Source of the DNA: Bacteroides sp.
GTDB lineage: Bacteria > Bacteroidota > Bacteroidia > Bacteroidales > Bacteroidaceae
Direction: 5' to 3'
Length of the DNA: 64,000 bases
Assembly (NCBI GenBank): GCA_019414725.1
Contig: DXLM01000001.1
Coordinates: 74,004-138,003 of the forward strand
Each line of letters starts with the position of its first letter. Position 1 is the stretch's first letter. The notes beneath the pieces were generated by a model, which saw only the letters and a list, made by a program, of their open reading frames with translations, had not been told where the DNA came from and ran no database searches. The position numbers were made by a program, and so were the translations under genes. Shown here in pieces: positions 1-13,200 of the stretch.

Positions 1-297
1 TTTAGAATTAGTAAGATCCGCGAGAAATTCCGTTACACCAATATAAGGGCGTTTAAATTCTAGATTATCTTCTCCATCCTAGTATAATTTCTTAGCCTCA
101 GCATAAGCTTTAACATGCTTTTGAGCCTCTGCTTTAACTTTCTTTAAAGCTTCCTAAGTTATTACGTTATCTAAAGCATTAAATACCAAATCCCCGTAGA
201 TTTCGTATAGTTCGTCTCCTTTTTGTAGTAGAAAGTTTTCATACTCCTTTTTACTACTAAATTCGTGGTCTTTAAATTTATATATACATTCAGACAT
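1..297 (-). CDS. partial gene, 5' end only (99 codons, continues beyond window)
   Basis: It begins MSECIYKFKDHEFSSKKEYE, with its ATG overlapping the end of the 311-aa gene (CATGTCTGA). The protein continues NFLLQKGDELYEIYGDLVFN, then a Lys/Glu/Ala helix (KKVKAEAQKHVKAYAEAKKL) and RPYIGVTEFLADLTNSK at the window edge. Two Gln codons are TAG. The start and its helical pattern recall the last large virion protein of the polymerase block in crAss-like phages, but the part visible here is too short for a name. Confidence 0.7.
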
Positions 298-1225
298 GAC
301 AGTATTCAGTTACCTTCCCTTCTTCCATTAACTATTTGTGCTTTTCTTCCAAATCCAGACTTAGTATATTAGAATTAGAAACATCGATTTTAGAGTTAAC
401 TATTCTAGCAAGTGACCTCAAAGTACTGTTGAATAATATATCGTCATTAATATCTCTAATACTAGATTCCCCCATTAGAATAGAGTCTAACACACGCTTC
501 ATATTATACATTAACTCATACTATACGTTGGTTGGAAGAAACTATAATTTTTCGCTTTTATCTATTATTCTATTTCTTAATTCTTTAGAAAATTCTTTTT
601 CGTTATCTTTAATTAGCTTATCGTAAAGTTCTGTACCGTGGAGTGAAGTAATTAACAAAGGAATTAGCTCTATTACTGGGGTATCTAGGGTAACAGCATC
701 TGCATTTACATAAGTTATCCCACCTTCCGAAAAAATTGGAGATTCTTTATATTCATTTAAATCCTCTGTTATAACAGATTCTACTGGTAGTCCATATACG
801 TCCCGCAATTTACTTACAATCTCCTCTACAACTAGCGTATCGCTTATTTTAGAATGACTTACAGGAGTAGAGATTTCTTGAGTAATAGGTCTATGAGTAA
901 TATATACCTTAATATCGCCAAAGAATGGAGAAAACTCCACTTCTAGGTCTCTAAAGTTATCATTTATCCATACCTATGAAGATTGTAAATCATTTTTCCC
1001 AGTAAGCCTATAAATCTACTATTCCTTCGTAATCCCACGTTTAATATTTAGCTCTTCTGTCAAATAATTTGAAGAATCTACTCCCTTAATTTCATCAAGG
1101 TGGGGAAATCTGCCAAGTCTTTCCTAGAAGTCTGCACATATAGCCGCTAAATAGGATTCTGGAAGCCCAGAACGCTACTCTAGCGCCCTGAACTCTACAG
1201 AATTTTTGTTTATACATATACTCAT
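290..1225 (-). CDS. unknown protein downstream of the virion RNA polymerase, 311 aa
   Basis: The frame starts MSICINKNSVEFRALEQRSG (ATG overlaps the polymerase TGA as AAATGAG) and ends EEGKVTEYCHV. An N-terminal helical part (LPESYLAAICADFQERLGRF) is followed by an alpha/beta region with FGDIKVYITHRPITQEISTP and LPLLITSLHGTELYDKLIKD, then a helical C-terminus. The string 'GGITYVNADAVTLDTPVIEL' with 'LLITSLHG' would fit a phage zincin-like or other enzyme fold (compare SLHGTE), but no clear HExxH is present. It probably belongs to the polymerase complex by its coupling. Seven or more Gln codons are TAG. Confidence 0.75.
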
Positions 1226-4200
1226 TTACAGTTTATTTGATTGTCTATATATTTGTTTAATATATCTATATTTATTTTATAGTTTCTAATATTAGGATCG
1301 TAGTCTATATACAAGTTAGAGTGAGATGCTAAAAACTTTTTTACTTTCGTTAGCTATTCTCCCTATAACTTATCTGTTTTTATATCCATAATGGTTCTAG
1401 TAACAGTATTAACTATTATAGATCCATCATTAAATGGTAATTCTATTAAGTCTCCCTAAGTCGGAATACTTAATATAACATTATAGTCAATATTATCCTA
1501 ATTATTATATATCTATTCTCCAGTAAATACCCCGTCCTCGTCTCTCAGAATCTAAATCAAGTCAGTTCTTAGCTCCTCCTTATTTCTTCTTCTTCTAAAT
1601 CTTCCTCTTCTACTACTAGTTATAGGAGTTAGCCAGGTAGCTAACTCTTCGTTAGATAACTAGAAACTATCTCCACTAGTATCTAGTTTAGAAGTCTCTT
1701 CTCTAAACTTAGAAGGTTCAGCAGAATTTACATAGTTATCAAAAATACTAGTTAGAGTACTCTATCCAGACTTACCTCCGTAAGAAATAAGGTTGTACCA
1801 GTATAGAATATCTTTGATAGGTATTCCATTGTAACTAGAATTGATAGAGTCAAAGCTCTATCTAAGCCTTCCTAATGTCAGCCTATCCTCTTCAGAAATT
1901 GGAGACATATTAATAGTAGTAGTATATGATACTGAATTATTTCTACTAGCATTTTTAGAATATATATTTGGTCTTAATGAGTTTATGAACTCATTATTTT
2001 TAAGGGCTATATTAATACGATCTCTGCTACTAGAATTATATCCAGCTTTCAAGTCTGGTATTACCTACTTTTCTACCCAATTTTTGAAGGTAGCATTGCC
2101 TCCAATAGTTCCTAATCTGATAGGCAAATCCTTAGAGGTCTAAGTTTTTATTAGCGTATCTTTATCCTGCAAGTATATTAAAGTAGACCCAGCTGGCAAT
2201 ACAAACTCTAAAGAACTTAAGTAGTTATTAACTAATTTATCATTACATAAATTGGAAATTCCTTGAATAGTACCCTTAGTATCAGTGCCATACTAATATC
2301 CAACGTTTATATAATCATGAATAGTCCTGTATTTAATAGAACTTTTCATATACGCTTCATGCTTCTCAAATGCTGCTAAAGAATATCCCCAATAGTGTGG
2401 AACTGTATTTATGATAGCTAAAGGATTGAAACTAACTTTAATCTTTTCATACTCATCAATTTTAGCCTACCTATATTCTTGGTTAGTCATAAACTAAATG
2501 AAGTCTAGTTTGCTAGGAACAATATTTTCTATATTCCTTACATAATTTAGATAATCTTCTTCTTTATTTTTTACTCCCTAATTAACTCCTAGTAACTAAC
2601 CTATTTTGTTAAACTCCGCTGCTCCCTTATGTAAGGTAACAAGGTTTTCAAACAATTGAGGTCCGTTCTTCCATACCTTGTCATAAACTATAAGACCGTC
2701 AATAATCTAGTCTATAACTTTATTTGCTAACTACTTGTTTTGGACAAGGTCTGTCCTTACAGTATTACTATAATTAGTTATAACTCTATTCCTAAAACTG
2801 TTTAATTCGTTAATAACTTCATTGATAGTTTTCTTCTAAGTATAGTTGCCAAAATCGTCTAATTCTCCATACAAGGACTTCATTAGGTCGTTCAACCATT
2901 TTTCTACTCCCTTGGTACTTTTTCTAATAGCTGTAGAAATATTTACTCCAGTCTTTTTTCCGGTGTTATCTACTAGATATTCGGTACTGAAAGAGCCAAG
3001 TATTGAGCTAATAGGATTACCCATAAATTTGATAACATCATCAATAGAGTTTAGCTAAAGCTTATCACTAATAATACTTCCCTTCAACATGGATGCTACA
3101 GCATCTCCTACCGGGGACATAAGCACTCTACCTAATTCTTCGTAGGGAATACCCATAGCTAGACCGTAAATATACATATCTGCCATCTTAGAGTTAGCAT
3201 TTAATTTGGCCAAGCATAGTTCCTTAGCGTTGTCTGTAGCTAATGATAACAATGCAGATATCTCAAGGGCTGCATCATCTGCATTTGCTATTCTCTACAA
3301 TAATTCTAAATTCTCTAAAGTCTACGGAGCTAAATCAGGATTAGCATTAGCTATAGTGTAATACTCCTTTCCGTTAAATACAATAGATTTGTTGAATAGA
3401 GGTTTAAGATTCCCTTGTTTTAAGAGAGTGTTGGCGTACTACGTAATAGCAAAGAAGGATTTTAATCCAACTGCAGAAATACCAATAACCTCTTTACCAG
3501 TATAGTTATCTTCTATTGCCTACATTATATTAGCAACGTTTCCTGGAGTCGCATACTTCAAAGCTTTACCAGCCTCCGATTTCTCTGCCATCTTTTTGGG
3601 TCTATCGGTAGTCTAGTCTACAGACATAGTAGCCTACATCTAATTCACTGGATTGGCAATAATATCAATCATTTGCTATACTACATAGTTCTTAGTATAC
3701 TCTTCCTAATTGTCGGAATATAAATTATGGTCATTAACCATGACAGCAAGCTCTTCAAATAAAAACTCTAACTGCTCTGGAGTAAACTTCTGACTAAATT
3801 CCTTATTGAATATATCTGCAGCCTTCTATTTGCCTAAATCGGACAAGTCCGAAAACTTCAATAACCCATCTTTAGATAGCCGATTAATTAATTCTACCCT
3901 ATTCTATAAGGTATCATCTCTTTCAAATAGAGTTGGCATATTATTAACCATCTTAAAATCATATGAAGAAAATAAGTTAACGATATAAGATGCAAATTTA
4001 TCTCCGTCTCCTACTCCTTCCTCATGTTCAACTGCTTCTCTGATATTTATTCTCTTAATCTTTTCTCCAGTTGGGTAGTTTAGCCCAGTTGATATTCTTA
4101 AAGACTCTTCAGAAGAAAGGTCAAAGTAAGGTGACCATCCTGCAAATTTTCCATTTTTTAATAGTTCAAAAGTTAATAGAGACACCGTATCAATATCGTA

Positions 4201-7200
4201 GTCAGAACCCTATAACCATATTTGGTGAGTAGATACATATGCTGTATTTATATCAAAATCTTCGTATCCTACGACTTTCATAGGCATAAACGACTACATT
4301 GATTGCGCCGGAATACGTGCAGCTATTATATCTAAAGACTTTTTGAAAGAAGTATATAATTCATTTCCTAAGTAGTTTATAATGTTTAAAGTCTAGGCTT
4401 CTACTAATTGCCCATTACTTTCGAAATTTCCTTCTTGATTTATCTCTATATTGCTTAGCTACTGATTTCTATGCCTAGCTATAGTAATATCCTTACCAAC
4501 AGTATTAATCCAACTTCTAAAAGATTTATTTTTAGATTTGTGTCGAAGTATCTTACCTAACTATACTGAATCAACTTTACTAGATACCTAAGGAATGTTA
4601 TAGTTAAAGGCATCTAAATAGAAGCCTACGTTATCGGTTACAATAACCTACTATCCATCAATAGTATATGTATCATCCTCTAATGAGGGTAATTCGTATT
4701 GTCTTTCTCCATTAATATCGGTCTAGTATATCTTTCCTGAAATTGCATCCACTTCTGGTGGATAAGTCTAAATCTTCTTTAATTCTGGATGGAGTTTATT
4801 AAACTACTACTTACTTAATATATAAAAGTGTTGTCCGTTTAACCTCTTTAGAGCTACAGTATAGGCTCTCTCATCTGTAATTCCAATAGCTAGATTTTTA
4901 ATCAATTTCTTTTTGAATATGTTCTGGTCTCTTAGTAGAGAATCTACAGAATCTTCTGGAGTAAGTCCTAACTGTGAAGCCATTGTTTTGGGCATTATAA
5001 CTTCATAAGGCTATACTTGCAAATTGTTAATGACTACATCTTTATATTCATTTCCAGTAAATACTTTTACTATCCCTCCCTCTTTTACATTTTTCAGAGC
5101 TTCCTGAAGTGTTTTTCTAGAGGCTCCTTCCTACTGTATATATATATTATAAGAATCTGCCAAATCATACATATTATACTTTATTCCATCACTTCCAATG
5201 AAAGTAAAGAAATATGACCCCAGATTTCTTCCATCAATTATATCTTCTATAAATAAATTATTAGGATATAAACTCTTTAAATCGTAATATCCAATATACT
5301 TTAAAGAGGGATCTCCATATACATCCTTACCAGTAACTGGGCCTTGTACATGAACCTTGTCTATAGTATTTCCTTCAGCATCAACTACAAAATAGGTTCT
5401 ATTCATCTAAACATCCTAAATTCCAATAACTGGCTACTAAGCCTATAACTCTTTTATTTCTTCCTCAAAATTTACGAATTCTGATTTTAGCTTTCCTCCG
5501 TATAGTTTTATAGTCTCGTGAGACGGTACTAGCACAGACAAAATTCCCTTAAACTTTAATTTAATAGCAGATTTAGTAAGTATTGAAGAGAGCATAGATC
5601 CTATTTTATTATACAATACAGGATCGCTTACCGGGATAGGGTTTTTCCTAATATCATCATCAGTTATTTCTTCTCCTCTTTTATACTTATCTATAAGGTT
5701 TGCTACTACATCCATAATAATTCCGTCTTTTGCTTTATTACCGTTAGCAAGCTACTTAACTAAAAGATTAGCTAAAGTCTTTGAAAATTCGGTATTACTT
5801 CCAGAAGGGTCTAACTCCTTTCTAAGAGAGTCTACTAAGGGTTCTATCCCCTATTTAGTTAAAGAATATAGAGCTTGATACATTTTGTTTGATTCATCCC
5901 AAGTATATCCTAATGCTGCGCAGGCACTTACCACCTGTGTCATCATTGATATTTCAGAGTCATCAGCATGATGTTCTTTGTCTAACTGGATTCCTGCCTA
6001 TGCTAGCTATATAGAATAGCTATTAAATGGAATACTGTCATAGTATATACTTTTGGTATTATAGTTGGCAGCCCCCTATTTAATAGCCCCCTCAGTCACA
6101 AGATAGTGAATATCAGAGTGCTTCATGGGCTAATAAAAATTATTCTAATCTAGGGGCTTATTCCCTTTTAACAAAAATCCACAACTATTAATAGCTTTAA
6201 CAGTATTATATATAGACTATTCTCCGAAGTTTTTGTATCCAGCAAGCTATCCATTTTCATTCAGACTTACGCTGTTTATTCCTTGGAAAATATACTTCCA
6301 TACTTTGTAATTAGTATCTATGCCATCTACTCTTCTTAGCTAGGGGACTCCTAACAGTTTTCCGTTCTTTGCAGCAATTGTTTCATATAAATTATATGAA
6401 CCATTGCCTAAGTATTCTATTTTAGTTATACAATTATACTAACGTTCCCATTTTCCAGTATTTGGATTCTTGATAGGTGAAGTATAATAAATATTTCCAT
6501 AGTCAATATCAGGTTCTCCCTACTAGCCCTAATATCTCCTTGTTATGTCTATGTAAATAGGTTCTCCATTCTAATCAGACCAAACAATATCTGTCATTTT
6601 CTTCATCATTCTTTCATTAAATGGAGAGTTCTTAAGCCAACTATTAGTTAATCCGAAGCCTGCCGTTTTGATAATTCCACCAGTTCCAGTAGTTTCATCA
6701 TAAAAATGTATAAAAGGCTTTTTGTGTATTCCAGAACGCTCCCCATTTAAAGAGTTATTCTCCAATACTACCATAAATGGATTTACAAAGGTAGAACCAT
6801 CAAAAGGTTTTACTGCTGTATTATCACCTTGAATATTACAAACATAATCGTTAATATCCTATGTAACTGCTATTCTAGCATTAGTAGGGACACCAGTGAG
6901 CTGCCCTAGTAAATATTCATGCATAGCTGCAGTCATGGATACGTTACGTTTATGCTATGCCTAATATCTATTGGCTTCGTCGTTCATAATAGCTTCAAAG
7001 TTGTTGAAGTCTATTTGATTCGCTTTCTTATTAGGATGATTAACATGACTTCCTACAGTAGATAACAGAAATTCCTAACTATATAGATAATTGAGTGCAT
7101 TATATTTAGATAGCAAAGGATTTAGTACTACAGTTTCAACTAAAGAGTGCGGGTCAAACTTATTAATTCCTAGCTAAATAAAATCTGCCTCACTAATAAT

Positions 7201-10200
7201 ATCATGAATATTTCCCTATTCGTCTTTATACTTGGCAAATATTAGAGTTCCGGAATCACTAATCCACTGCCCCAATTCGTTCTTTTTGAACCAATTCTAA
7301 GTTTTAGTATCTAAATCTATAACTACTTTACTATTTATTAAAGAAGTTAATAATTCAGTATTCTTATATTGGAGGAAGAATCCAAGTCTGTTTGTATTTT
7401 TATAGCGCCTAGCGAGAGCAATAATAGAGTTATTAAAAAATAACTCTCCTCCCTTAGCAAACACAAAGTGTAATTCCTCGTTTATTTTAACTCCAGATTC
7501 TCTACTTATGGTATCAATTAATTTTCTATAACTTGTAAATGTCTCCTCACTTCTAGCCTTATCTTTAAACTACTACAAGGATTCAGGGGTATATTCTAAC
7601 ACGAAATCTCCAAATACTCTATTATATGTAGGACTGTTAGTAAACAATTTAAAGTCATTATTTAACTTAGTTATCAGTTTACTATAATAGTCTCCAAGTT
7701 CTTTATTTATATACTATAGTAAAGGTTCATTGTTAGTAGACGAAATAAATTCTTCTATACTCGAATATCCCATCTTTTTAACCTCATGGTCTAAGTTAAC
7801 TAATAATTTACTTACTGTGGATTTATCGGAATTTACTGAAGGAATTATAGGTAGGATTCCTTTACTAGAAAGATTATTTTTCCCTGTTTCTAATCCTATT
7901 AAGGGCTAAATTAGGTCATATGTAATAGCTGATTCCAAAAATTCCCTAGAACTTAGCTAGTTGAACAATTTATATTCTCCATCCTACGTTTTTAGTTCTC
8001 TAACAGTATAGATATTGACGAAAGTATATGGGTCCTGTACAATAGAGAAATTATGCGCTGGACAACTGGGGTTATCTCTGATACTTTCCATCTACATTTC
8101 ATAGGTAGATAAAAGTCTACTGGGAGAATTAGTTGCCAATGTTCTTCCAGTAGAATCCTTCACTGAAGTAGCTGAAGTAGCACCATCTGTTACTGCTCTA
8201 GCCTCAGCAAGCTATTCCAGAGTAGTTAACTGTTTGCTGGGAACAATATCGATAGTAGAGTAGGCTTGACTCACCTTAGGCTCTCCATAGTAGTCAACTG
8301 GATAATATTTCTTCGCAATTTGCTAAATTCTTTCTAATTTAGTCAACTTTTCTTCATCAACTCTCCTAGGTTGAGATAATGCATCATTTATTTTCTTCAA
8401 CACAAATTGACCATGTAATAATTCTGCCCCAAATCTAAATAACTAGGCTATTGCCTACTATCTAGACAGACCAGTAATAAACACAAAATTATCTAAATAC
8501 TTTGGATTATTAGTAAAATTCTAGAATAATACTGAGTCTAAAAACTCTACTGGCTATTCTATGGTTGCATTTTCTATTGGAATCTTATCTATAGTTACTC
8601 TACCTACATTATCAATATTTACATTCTTACCTTTCCATGTGAAATTAAATCCTGACTTATCATAGGAAGGACTATACGGCACTTCTCCTTCCGGAGTATT
8701 CATAGTATTTAAGGTATCGTTAAGTCTTCTCTATATCTAATTAATATTAGAGCTTAATAAAGATTTTAATACCATCTTACCACTTACAGCATCTATAGAG
8801 TATTGACTATTTTTAACAATACATGTAGTATCAGATGTCTATAATAAGGTAGAGAAATAATCACAATCGAAATATCCTTCTAAGTCCTACACTCTTCTTA
8901 AAGAATTTCCCTAATTATTGAATAGTTCTTTTCCCAAAGACATAAGTACGTTTCTTTCTTCTAAAGTAAATTGATTAGCTATTGGCTTAAAAATATTTTT
9001 CAAGTCCTAACTAGTTAGTAATTCGAATATAGCAGTAAAAGCTTCTCTGGGATATAACCTCGTTTTATTAATTAATGTAGCTAAAGTAGCGCTTGTTCCT
9101 AGGGATTTAATAAAATCAGCAGATTCGCTACTAATAGAGTCTAAAGGAATAGTTCTTTTTCTAGCTTTGACCTCATTAAGAAGAATTCCCCTAGTTAAGG
9201 GCCTGTTAGAAGATAAATCCTTTAATTTACTAACTAATACAGTAAACTATCCAAAATTCAAATAAGTATCTGGAATAAGAGTGCCGGAATTATAGTCATA
9301 AAGCCTAGTAGAATTAACTAGTATTCTAGACAAATTGTTGATTGACTTTGATAAATCTATATCGTCTTCCTCATTATTAGCCCAGAACATAGCTGTAGCT
9401 TTAGAAGATAAGGTATATTTGTCAGAATCTGTGAATTTAGTATCTCTATCTTTAATCTTTATTGTATCTCCAAAAATATGTAGTAAAAACTCGTCAAAGT
9501 GTGCCAGAGTCTAATATGCGTTAAAAGCTTTGAGAGAGTCTGTCTAATAGCTAAACTCAGTTATTAACCTCTTTCTATCAAATTTATTGAATACATCCTC
9601 TGCGAGAGGGGCTAAGTACTCAAAGGCTCTAGTATACTTTCCATCTTCGTACATAAGAGTCCTTCCAGGAAGAGTTCTTCCCTTCTTCTAAAGGAAATTA
9701 TATACTATATCGAACAATGTCTACTAGTATTCTCTAAGATTTTTATTTAACTCTCTATCTCCTCTAATTATAGTCCCATTGTCTCGATTAAATATCATAG
9801 AGTTACATAGGTTAAAGTTAATCTACCTTAGTGCACTATTTTTAACTTCGTCAGCTCCATTATATATCTAATTCAGAAAGTCACTATTTACCTAGTTTTT
9901 AGAGTAATCTATATCAATACTAGCTGTAGTAACTACCTATTCTGAAATGTCTTCATTTTCACCTAAGAGTATTTTCTGGATAGTAGTAGAACCTATTGGT
10001 TCTATTCCTGATTTAGCCAATCTCCAATCTACGAACTTTGCCCAGTCGGATAGGAAATCATTAATACTGGAATACCCAGCATCTTGTGCATTTTGTTTCG
10101 CTGCTTTTAGATAATCTAGAGCTGCAGAGCGTATCTGCTCTGCACTCTAATTCTCTAGACTTTTAATAAGTTTACCAAAATCAGTTTTAAACTTTTGTTT

Positions 10201-10215
10201 ATAGTCACAAATCAT
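1222..10215 (-). CDS. virion RNA polymerase, crAss-like giant protein, 2,997 aa
   Basis: The TAG-read-through frame starts MICDYKQKFKTDFGKLIKSL and ends DNQINCK. The catalytic DxDxD is DYDID at residues 2005-2009 (4203-4189). It is preceded by RIPAQSMQSFMPMKVVGYED and YVSTHQIWLQGSDYDIDTVS, which matches the large-subunit double-psi barrel of crAss-like phage and YonO-type polymerases ('RxP...QSF' then DxDxD). A segment near 1150-1205 (GIHKKPFIHFYDETTGTGGI, IIKTAGFGLTN) may be the second barrel with catalytic lysines. The first 2,000 codons hold about 72 TAG. In the known crAss-like phage phi14:2 this enzyme is carried in the virion and makes early transcripts. The ATG overlaps the helicase gene's stop. 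Confidence 0.9.
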
Positions 10216-13200
10216 ATGTTTCTAAATATATTTGTACAATATTCATTATCTTGAGCTAAATAATTCAATAACTATTTTAATTCTTCTTTATTTGTATCAT
10301 TATCTGGCATAGCCTTGAATATGTTAGTTAGTTCGTCAACTACCTCTGAACCCTACATTTCTGAAACTGTATTCCAGCCATATGCTCCCTAGTAGTCTAG
10401 AAATTCTGACATATAACCAATGTTACTAAACAGGTTATATATCGGAGAACCATCCTCTAAGAACATCTCGTCATACATAGAAGAATCTTGTCCCTACGAC
10501 GCTTCTTTTATTAATTCGGCTGTCTGATTCTCCCTATTAATTCTTAGAGTTAAACTATTTCCTAGATTGTATTCATCTGTTCTAATGGATGTATCTAATA
10601 TAAATTTCTCTAGTCCTGCCTTATCAATCTAATCCTCAGAAAACTCTACCTTAAATACTCTATCACTAGCAGTATTGAAGAAATACTTAGACTTACTATC
10701 TCTGGCGTTAAACTCATTCATTGTACGATTTACATCTCCCTATATCATGTTATAAATGTTATAACCGTCAGGGAGTACAGCATCTCCAGATAAATAAGCT
10801 ATAATATTATTATACATTAAATCAGCATTTGTTCGATTTATCTAGTCAAAATGGTAAGGTCGATATAATTCAAAAATTTCTTTTGAGGTAGGTATCTTAC
10901 CATTAATTAGTAATGCGGATTTTAGTTTATCAACATACTCAGGAGTAAAATTTTTAATTCTACCATCTACGGAGATGCCTTCTCCAGAAATAGTTATTTG
11001 ATTTATATTATACCAATTAGGTTCTATACTAAACGTATCTCTCTTCGGTTGAGAACTATTGGGATTTATAAACCCGAAGGTATCACTTGAATAGTCTCTA
11101 GGAATTTTATCGTTCGCGGGAATTATTTTATTTACAAAAGATTCTATTATAGTATTGAAATCCTTATTCTAGCTAAATAAGCTAGAATCAAGTTTAGCAT
11201 TTATAGTAAATGGAAGACCGTTAATAGTATAATTGTCAGATTCTAACTAAACCATTACCTAATCTTTTGGAGGTATCTTTTCCTTAAACTTAGTAGAGTA
11301 ATAAAACTCTCCCATTCCTCTTTCTCGCAAAATATTAGCAAGTTCATTTACTTTATCTAGTAGGACATTACTAATATGAGCATCAATATAGCATTTCAAC
11401 AATGCATAATTCAGATGCTACTGAATACTCTATGTAGGTTTACCTGTCCCTTTCCAGGTTTCTTCTGTAGATACCTCATTAACTAATAGCTCTGGAGAGG
11501 ATTTTTCTAGCTACTAAAGTCTTTCAACTGTTTCTATTATTTTTGTTTTTAGTTCGTCTTCTAAGTTATTAAATAATGGGTTGTTACTTTTTAGCTCTGG
11601 GAGAAGCTTATCCCAAATCTAATAAGAAGTTAAACGACTTCCAAGTTTTTTAATAGTTTTTCTTTTATCTGAATCAGTTTCCTTTATTAGGTTTCTTAAG
11701 TTTATTAGGTAATCCTCAACAGGTACTTTAGGAGGAACCACGTAAACAAGAGTGACCTCTTTATTCTCATTAGGATTTATTAACTATCGTTCATACTGCT
11801 CCCGCATTAACTAATCACTACTTAAAAGCGGATTCTAGGTGACTAGTATAAATGCATGGCCTTTATTTGCAAATTTAATAGGATTTCCATTAGCATCACT
11901 TAAATCCTACATGGAAGTATATACTCCCTTAGAGAATATAAATCCAGAATAGTCCTAAGCTTCAGATATAGTGGAAGTAATTCCATTAAATTCAAACTTA
12001 GTTCCAGATATAGCATTCTGATTTACCTAAATACCCCAATTTTTTAATCCTTTGGAAGGAATCCACGATTCGTTATCTATCTTAAAATATCCACCATTTG
12101 TAAATAAAAAGAGGGTAGCTAAATTGGCTACTTCTGGTATTTTGGAAAGCTCTTCATCCTATAGAATAGCTTTATGAAAGTTATATGGATCTGGATTCTA
12201 TTCAAATAATGCTTTTAGCTTGATTCCTATTTCTGAAGTAGGATTTCTAGTATAGGTTTCTAAATTGCCCAAAGTAAACAACGGAATCGCAACTCGTTTA
12301 CCGTTTGCTAGTGTAATAATAGCATTAATAGCTTTCCTATTTATGTGTTGTGATTCTTCAGATGGGTTAGCATTGCCTATAGTTCTCTCATCATTGCTTT
12401 TGTCAAAAATGCCAAATTGTTTTGCATCCTATCCGTAGCCCCATTTCTAGTCAGAATTTCTAGCACTAATATTTGGGGCCGACATTAACCCAAATTCAAC
12501 ATTAGTTACTTCCAAGTTAGGATTACTCTCATCTGGATTAAAAACAGAGCTTAGTGCTAATATTAGGTCTGGCTTACTAGTACTAGTAAATAAATAACCT
12601 CTAACTTCTTTTATAATATTTTTGTAGAACTCTGCGTCCTTTACCGGATTTTTCCAGTCTAGTTCAAATATTTTAGCTAGTCCTATAGCACTATCAATTC
12701 TGTATCTATATCTAGAAATTTCATCTTCAAATACTAATTTTCCGTCCTTTTCCTTCATTCCTAACTCAAATGTATTGTGGGAATGTAGTAGATATACAAA
12801 ATCTTCTCCTAGTTCTGGAATAGGCTATTCTGACTACTTTTCGTTTAACGCTTCTACAGTTTTTTCTCCATAATTAGTAGGAAGAGTTAACTCATCCTGA
12901 GTAGCTATTAGTGGAGGTACTTTAGTAGGAGGAGGAGTTGTTATTACAGTCTTAATGCCCTATCTATCAATTTTAACTAGATTAACACTTTCAGGATAAT
13001 TTTGTTCCAGGAATTTTTTTCTATTTTCAGAAAATCTTGCAATACCAGCTTTCGAAAATGAAGACATAGTAACAACGTTTTCTCTGTTAGATTTGATTTT
13101 AGTAAGTTCAGAACCATAAACTAAGGCTCCCTACTCTGCCCTACTTATAGCTGTATATAAACCTTTCTTTCTGCTAAGCTCATCACTTCCAGTAAAATCA

